Source of the DNA: Firmicutes bacterium UBA1422
GTDB lineage: Bacteria > Bacillota > Clostridia > Peptostreptococcales > Anaerovoracaceae
Length of the DNA: 11,144 bases
NCBI GenBank assembly: GCA_002304835.1
Contig: DBPK01000028.1
Span: forward strand, 1 to 11,144
Reading direction: 5' to 3'
Shown piece after piece: positions 8,644 to 11,144 of the stretch (positions are counted from its first letter, which is position 1; the number at the start of each line of letters is the position of its first letter). Below the pieces are notes generated by a model. The model was not told the origin of the DNA, did no database searches, and was given only the letters and a program-made list of their open reading frames with translations. Position numbers and translations under genes: made by a program.

Positions 8644-9222
8644 TTAACCGCTTATTCCCTTTATAAATTCTCTGAAATCAGTTATTATCCTATCCATGTC
8701 TGCCGATTCATCATCAAGGGCAAGCCCGTAAAAAGGCGGTATGTCAAAGCCTCTTGCTTCTATTTCTTTTTTGAGTTCTTCCATGTAAACTCCCGAGCCC
8801 TCTGTTATTGCTTTATTGAAATCCAGATCGACCGGGCTTCCTCCCCATCTTTTGTCCCAGCATGTTATGGAAACACCGCAGGTGGGCGAACCGTCACAGC
8901 CCAATACGGCCACTGTCCTGTATCCTTCCCTTTCGTATTCCTCCATATAAGTCACCACATCTTCGGCAAGTTTTCGGCAGAAGCTGCGAAATCCATGGCT
9001 GTCATAAAGGTTTTTCGTATGCCACCATCTTTGTATGCCCAGATAAAGGGTCTCCGGGCAATGCATCTGCTGTATCCCCAGATCGTTTTCATAAAGAGTA
9101 TCGAAAACTTCTTTGCACATGCCGGGGTAGCGGGCCAGTCCCTTCACCTTGTTATTGGTATTCATAAGACAACTGGCTACAAAAACTACCTTTTTACTTC
9201 TTGCGTCTTCATGTCTTTGCAT
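8644..9222 (-). CDS. DUF523/TudS-related putative desulfidase
   Basis: A 192-residue soluble protein of the DUF523 type, close to the TudS-related family named after C. difficile CD3072. Characterised TudS enzymes remove sulfur from thiouracil or thiouridine monophosphate with a [4Fe-4S] cluster held by three cysteines. Matching cysteines here are probably C18 (VASCLMN), C55 (HCPE) and C115 in the hallmark GCDGSPTCGVS (108-118); C109 is also present. The middle part (LGIQRWWHTKNLYD, about 61-74) differs from classical DUF523 proteins, so the substrate may differ. The ATG has GGAGG (9234-9230) 7 nt upstream. It is the last gene of the probable operon with the FmdE-like and selenoprotein genes, 33 bp after the latter, and ends before a strong hairpin. 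Family membership is fairly sure; the reaction is inferred. Confidence 0.8.
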   Translation of the reverse strand: MQRHEDARSKKVVFVASCLMNTNNKVKGLARYPGMCKEVFDTLYENDLGIQQMHCPETLYLGIQRWWHTKNLYDSHGFRSFCRKLAEDVVTYMEEYEREGYRTVAVLGCDGSPTCGVSITCWDKRWGGSPVDLDFNKAITEGSGVYMEELKKEIEARGFDIPPFYGLALDDESADMDRIITDFREFIKGISG

Positions 9223-9255
9223 AATTAAACCTCCGATTTTTTTGATACAAATTTT

Positions 9256-9567
9256 TTACCCCTTGGGCATGGGCTCTACTCCTTCTGCCGTTATCCAGCT
9301 TCCAAAAGGATAGTCCTTGAATCCCAGATTCACTGTCTGTGATATTTCCGTTATTCTGCTGTCAAAATAAACTTTGCCGTACTCAGCAATTACCTCTTTG
9401 TAGCCGGCTTCCGGTAGCAGTGTTTTGTCTTCTTCTTCCGCAAACCTTGCGGATACGCTGTCATGGCTGCTTGCTCAGCTTTCGCATCTGTTCATATCGA
9501 AGACTATGCCATGGATATTGTTTTCTTTCATATGGCTTATAAGGTTTCCTTCCATTCTGATGGTCAT
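9256..9567 (-). CDS. Putative selenoprotein with CxxU motif (in-frame UGA)
   Basis: Read through one in-frame TGA (9477-9475) as selenocysteine, this gene encodes 103 residues, starting MTIRMEGNLISHMKENN and ending AEGVEPMPKG before TAA. The redox-type motif is C28-E-S-U31. The start has GGAGGAG (9580-9574) 6 nt upstream and comes one base after the stop of the FmdE-like gene. The reading frame on both sides of the TGA has ordinary codons, acidic and hydrophobic patterning, and stays open for 72 codons after it. A SECIS-type hairpin lies directly downstream. UGA is a normal stop elsewhere here (citrate synthase, fmdE-like), so a changed genetic code is not the explanation. The family was not recognised; the C-terminal part (about 60-90, KVYFDSRITEIS) has only a vague resemblance to HesB/IscA-type proteins. 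A nonsense-mutated Cys protein is the main alternative, disfavoured by the hairpin. Cellular role unknown; likely thiol/selenol chemistry with its operon partners. Confidence 0.82.
9437..9477 (-). promoter_or_regulatory. Bacterial SECIS element with its UGA codon
   Basis: After the UGA (9477-9475) come 28 nt and then a GGU loop (9446-9444) closed by a perfect 7-bp stem, TCCGCAA (9453-9447) with TTGCGGA (9443-9437). Bacterial SECIS elements are read by SelB and need a small apical loop starting with G/GU at roughly 16-37 nt from the UGA; position and loop both fit. It lies inside the coding sequence, as usual in bacteria. Confidence 0.8.
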
Positions 9568-9568
9568 T

Positions 9569-10108
9569 TCATGCTCCTCCTCTGGTATCTTTTCCTGCAC
9601 AATGCATACATGTTTTTTTGCCGTCCTTTTTCAACATAAAAGGCTCTGCTGTTTCTTCCCCGCATAAAGAACATCTATGTGAATCATAAATTTTTGCTTT
9701 TTCGGGAAAAGAGAAATGAACCGGCGTTACATCAAAAAGGTCTTTCCCTTCCATATCCATCATCTTTTTTTTGTCTTTTATACGCTTTTTTAGTATCAGT
9801 CTCAATGATTTTCCTGTTTTACGGTCATAAAAATCAAAGGCCATCTTTCCCTGGATTTTGAATATCAGATTTCCCTTGCCTGCAGTACATCCCAGTATTA
9901 TCTGAATGGAGTCCACCCCGCAGGCATCGTTTTCGGCAATGCAAACTACCTCTTCATCCTCTGAAAAATCCATATCCAAAAGTTCCGCCGCGTAAAGTGC
10001 CGCCTTGAATCCTACTGTAAGGCCTCCGCAATCGTGTCCGTGAAAATCCAGGCACTTTTGCCAGAGTTGTTCATTTGTAAGCTTTCTATAAGTTTTTTTG
10101 TCACTCAT
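9569..10108 (-). CDS. FmdE-family protein with C-terminal zinc ribbon
   Basis: A 179-residue soluble protein of the FmdE family, first named from the molybdenum formylmethanofuran dehydrogenase operon of methanogens but widespread in anaerobes; its biochemical role is not settled. The family core is clear: FHGHDCGGLTVGFKAA (22-37; most members have HGHxCPG), the metal/Cys motif ENDACGVDSIQIILGCTAGKGNL (59-81, C63 and C74), and the GKMAFDFYDRKTGKSLRL stretch (87-104). A C-terminal zinc ribbon follows with C146-x-x-C149 and C167-x-x-C170. The ATG at 10108 is preceded by CGGAGA. The stop TGA is one base before the selenoprotein start, whose ribosome binding site lies inside the last codons, so the two are translationally coupled. 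It heads the probable three-gene operon with the selenoprotein and TudS-like genes. A role in metal or sulfur/selenium handling is inferred from context. Confidence 0.9.
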   Translation of the reverse strand: MSDKKTYRKLTNEQLWQKCLDFHGHDCGGLTVGFKAALYAAELLDMDFSEDEEVVCIAENDACGVDSIQIILGCTAGKGNLIFKIQGKMAFDFYDRKTGKSLRLILKKRIKDKKKMMDMEGKDLFDVTPVHFSFPEKAKIYDSHRCSLCGEETAEPFMLKKDGKKTCMHCAGKDTRGGA

Positions 10109-10145
10109 GGTGCTATTTCTCCGAATTTTTTCATGTTTACTATTT

Positions 10146-10166
10146 TACTAATTCATTTTGTTAGTA
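10146..10166. repeat. Inverted repeat, possible operator upstream of the fmdE-like gene
   Basis: TACTAA and TTAGTA form a perfect 6-bp inverted repeat separated by 9 bases, total span 21 bp. It lies just downstream of the predicted -10 and about 38 bp before the start codon, at or just past the expected start of transcription. Size and symmetry resemble operators of dimeric regulators such as MarR-type proteins. The region is AT-rich, so a chance occurrence is quite possible. Confidence 0.35.
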
Positions 10167-10169
10167 TAT

Positions 10170-10197
10170 ATAATACACTCAATGCATTATTTGTAAA
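10170..10197 (-). promoter_or_regulatory. Possible promoter of the fmdE-selenoprotein-tudS operon
   Basis: On the minus strand TTTACA (10197-10192) and TATTAT (10175-10170) are each one mismatch from consensus and separated by 16 bp. The element overlaps the last codons of uvsE, and no hairpin terminator was seen between uvsE and the fmdE-like gene, so read-through from uvsE is an alternative or additional source of transcript. Confidence 0.45.
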
Positions 10198-11144
10198 GAT
10201 AATATCCTTGAAGCAGATAATCCTCACCGTATTTCTTTGAAAGGTTCAGCAAATTATTTTTAACACTTTTTATCTCGGAGTTTCCAGAAACAAATTTTTT
10301 CAGTGCCTTTTCAAAACGGTTTTTCTCATTTTCGGAAGCTTTGGTTTTGAAATACCCCCATACATGCTGGGCGGCATTGACTGCATCTCCTTTTTCTGCC
10401 TTTTTATCAATACTTTTTTCGATGGTCAGATACATGGCAACAGCCGGATATGAGTTTTTGTCCTTTAGCATATTTCTTAATGACTGATAGCCTGCCTGAG
10501 AATGTTCCATCACAAGGTATTTATACCTGCCCCACTCTTTTTCAAGTTCCTTTATACCCCTTTTTGAAACACAATTGATACATTTCAATGCGGACATGTT
10601 TTTGTCTTTTACTTCAAGCATTATATCCGTATCTTTTGCGGAAATATTCCGGTAATAGTCGAGGAATTCTTCTGTTTTTATTGTTTCAGAGTGTGCCCCG
10701 GACTTTTTGCCTGTGTTCTGCTGAGAATAGTGTGTTTTCTGAGGACCGTCTTTTTCCCTCCATGTACTTTTGCATTCTTTTATCCACTGATCATCGGATG
10801 TAACATCATCGGAGCTGTTCACAGCATTATGAAGATTATCATATATGACCGGAAGTTTCAGTTTCTCTGCCGCTTCAAGTACATCGCATATATTGAATGA
10901 CCGGTCGTCGTTTTCAAGCACCAGTCTTGCTGTCAAATCCGGCTTCAGGCTTCTGCAATGGGATATGAATCTTTTTTTTGCCACTTCTTTATCACCATAT
11001 GCACCACCCAGATGAAGCACTATTTTATGTTCTGTGTCTATCCCAAGGGCATCAAGGACCCTTACATGGTATTCCAGGTCTTTTTTCGCCGCAGAAACAA
11101 CAAGGGCTTTGGGAGAATTAAGGACTGTATACTGCCCCGGGTGC
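10187..11144 (-). CDS. uvsE: UV damage endonuclease UvsE/UVDE fused to a DUF1722-like domain, N-terminus beyond window edge
   Basis: UVDE enzymes nick DNA 5' of UV photoproducts and start excision repair independent of UvrABC. The open frame runs from the window edge for 318 residues; the first visible codons give HPGQYTVLNSP, a segment about 100 residues into other family members. Further UVDE motifs (numbered from the edge): LHLGGAYGDKE (43-53), LVLENDD (74-80), VIYDNLHN with metal ligands D102 and H105 (99-106), SDDQW (116-120), HYSQ (138-141), GAHS (149-152) and DIMLEVKDKN (173-182). B. subtilis UvsE is about 320 residues in total, whereas this protein would be about 420. The extra C-terminal part (about 196-318) has the DUF1722 hallmarks GRYKYLVMEHSQAGYQSL, VNAAQHVWGYFK and a final YLLQGYYL. 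The gene precedes the fmdE-like operon by 78 bp. Both domain calls are by motif recognition; the DUF1722 call is the less certain. Confidence 0.93.
   Translation of the reverse strand, partial: HPGQYTVLNSPKALVVSAAKKDLEYHVRVLDALGIDTEHKIVLHLGGAYGDKEVAKKRFISHCRSLKPDLTARLVLENDDRSFNICDVLEAAEKLKLPVIYDNLHNAVNSSDDVTSDDQWIKECKSTWREKDGPQKTHYSQQNTGKKSGAHSETIKTEEFLDYYRNISAKDTDIMLEVKDKNMSALKCINCVSKRGIKELEKEWGRYKYLVMEHSQAGYQSLRNMLKDKNSYPAVAMYLTIEKSIDKKAEKGDAVNAAQHVWGYFKTKASENEKNRFEKALKKFVSGNSEIKSVKNNLLNLSKKYGEDYLLQGYYLYK

Noticed and set aside
8614..9228. 204-codon open frame on the plus strand opposite the TudS-like gene
   Set aside because: It lies antisense to a gene with clear family motifs and a ribosome binding site, starts inside the terminator region, and has no recognisable motifs.
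9475..9477. TGA read as a premature stop making a pseudogene or two short ORFs
   Set aside because: The frame continues cleanly for 72 codons, a SECIS-like hairpin sits at the right distance, and a Cys lies three residues before, all favouring selenocysteine. A true nonsense mutation cannot be fully excluded.
9475..9571. UGA decoded as Trp (alternative genetic code)
   Set aside because: UGA ends the citrate synthase and FmdE-like genes at normal family lengths, and TGG encodes Trp throughout the window.

Overview
The window looks like chromosome from an anaerobic Clostridia-type member of the Bacillota. The supporting signs are moderately low GC with frequent AUA codons, strong GGAGG ribosome binding sites, a TTG start, a Gram-positive type LexA box, a clostridial citrate synthase and an in-frame UGA with a bacterial-type SECIS hairpin. 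No tRNA, rRNA, CRISPR array or insertion sequence was seen. Coding density is high and no gene-free stretch exceeds about 210 bases.

Left part, 1-6746, minus strand: an apparent four-gene operon read right to left. uvrB and uvrA (nucleotide excision repair) are joined by a TAATG stop/start. They are followed by an EamA/DMT-family membrane transporter and by pncB (nicotinate phosphoribosyltransferase, cut off by the left edge), whose start overlaps the transporter's end. The uvrB promoter (TTGCAA, 17 bp, TATAAT) carries a LexA/DinR-like box that touches the -35 hexamer, so the operon is probably SOS-induced.

Middle, 6747-8624: a 206-bp divergent promoter region separates uvrB from a plus-strand citrate synthase. 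This enzyme keeps all its catalytic residues but has a short basic N-terminal extension and a roughly 75-residue Lys/Glu-rich C-terminal tail. A strong hairpin between the convergent genes probably terminates transcription both ways.

Right part, 8644-11144, minus strand: a UV-damage endonuclease (UvsE/UVDE, N-terminus beyond the right edge) whose C-terminal third looks like a DUF1722 (YbgA-type) domain. It is followed by a compact probable operon of three genes: an FmdE-family protein, a 103-residue selenoprotein read through an in-frame UGA (motif C-E-S-U), and a DUF523/TudS-related putative desulfidase. The selenoprotein gene is invisible to ordinary ORF calling because the UGA splits it. 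A 7-bp perfect stem with a GGU loop lies 28 nt after the UGA, as expected for a bacterial SECIS.

Two themes emerge: UV/DNA damage repair (uvrBA, uvsE) and sulfur/selenium/metal chemistry (FmdE, selenoprotein, TudS-like). They may be linked, because DUF1722 and DUF523 are commonly fused to each other elsewhere and DUF1722 is linked to photolyase in E. coli. The FmdE-selenoprotein-TudS cluster beside a UvsE-DUF1722 fusion is the best candidate here for an undescribed system.
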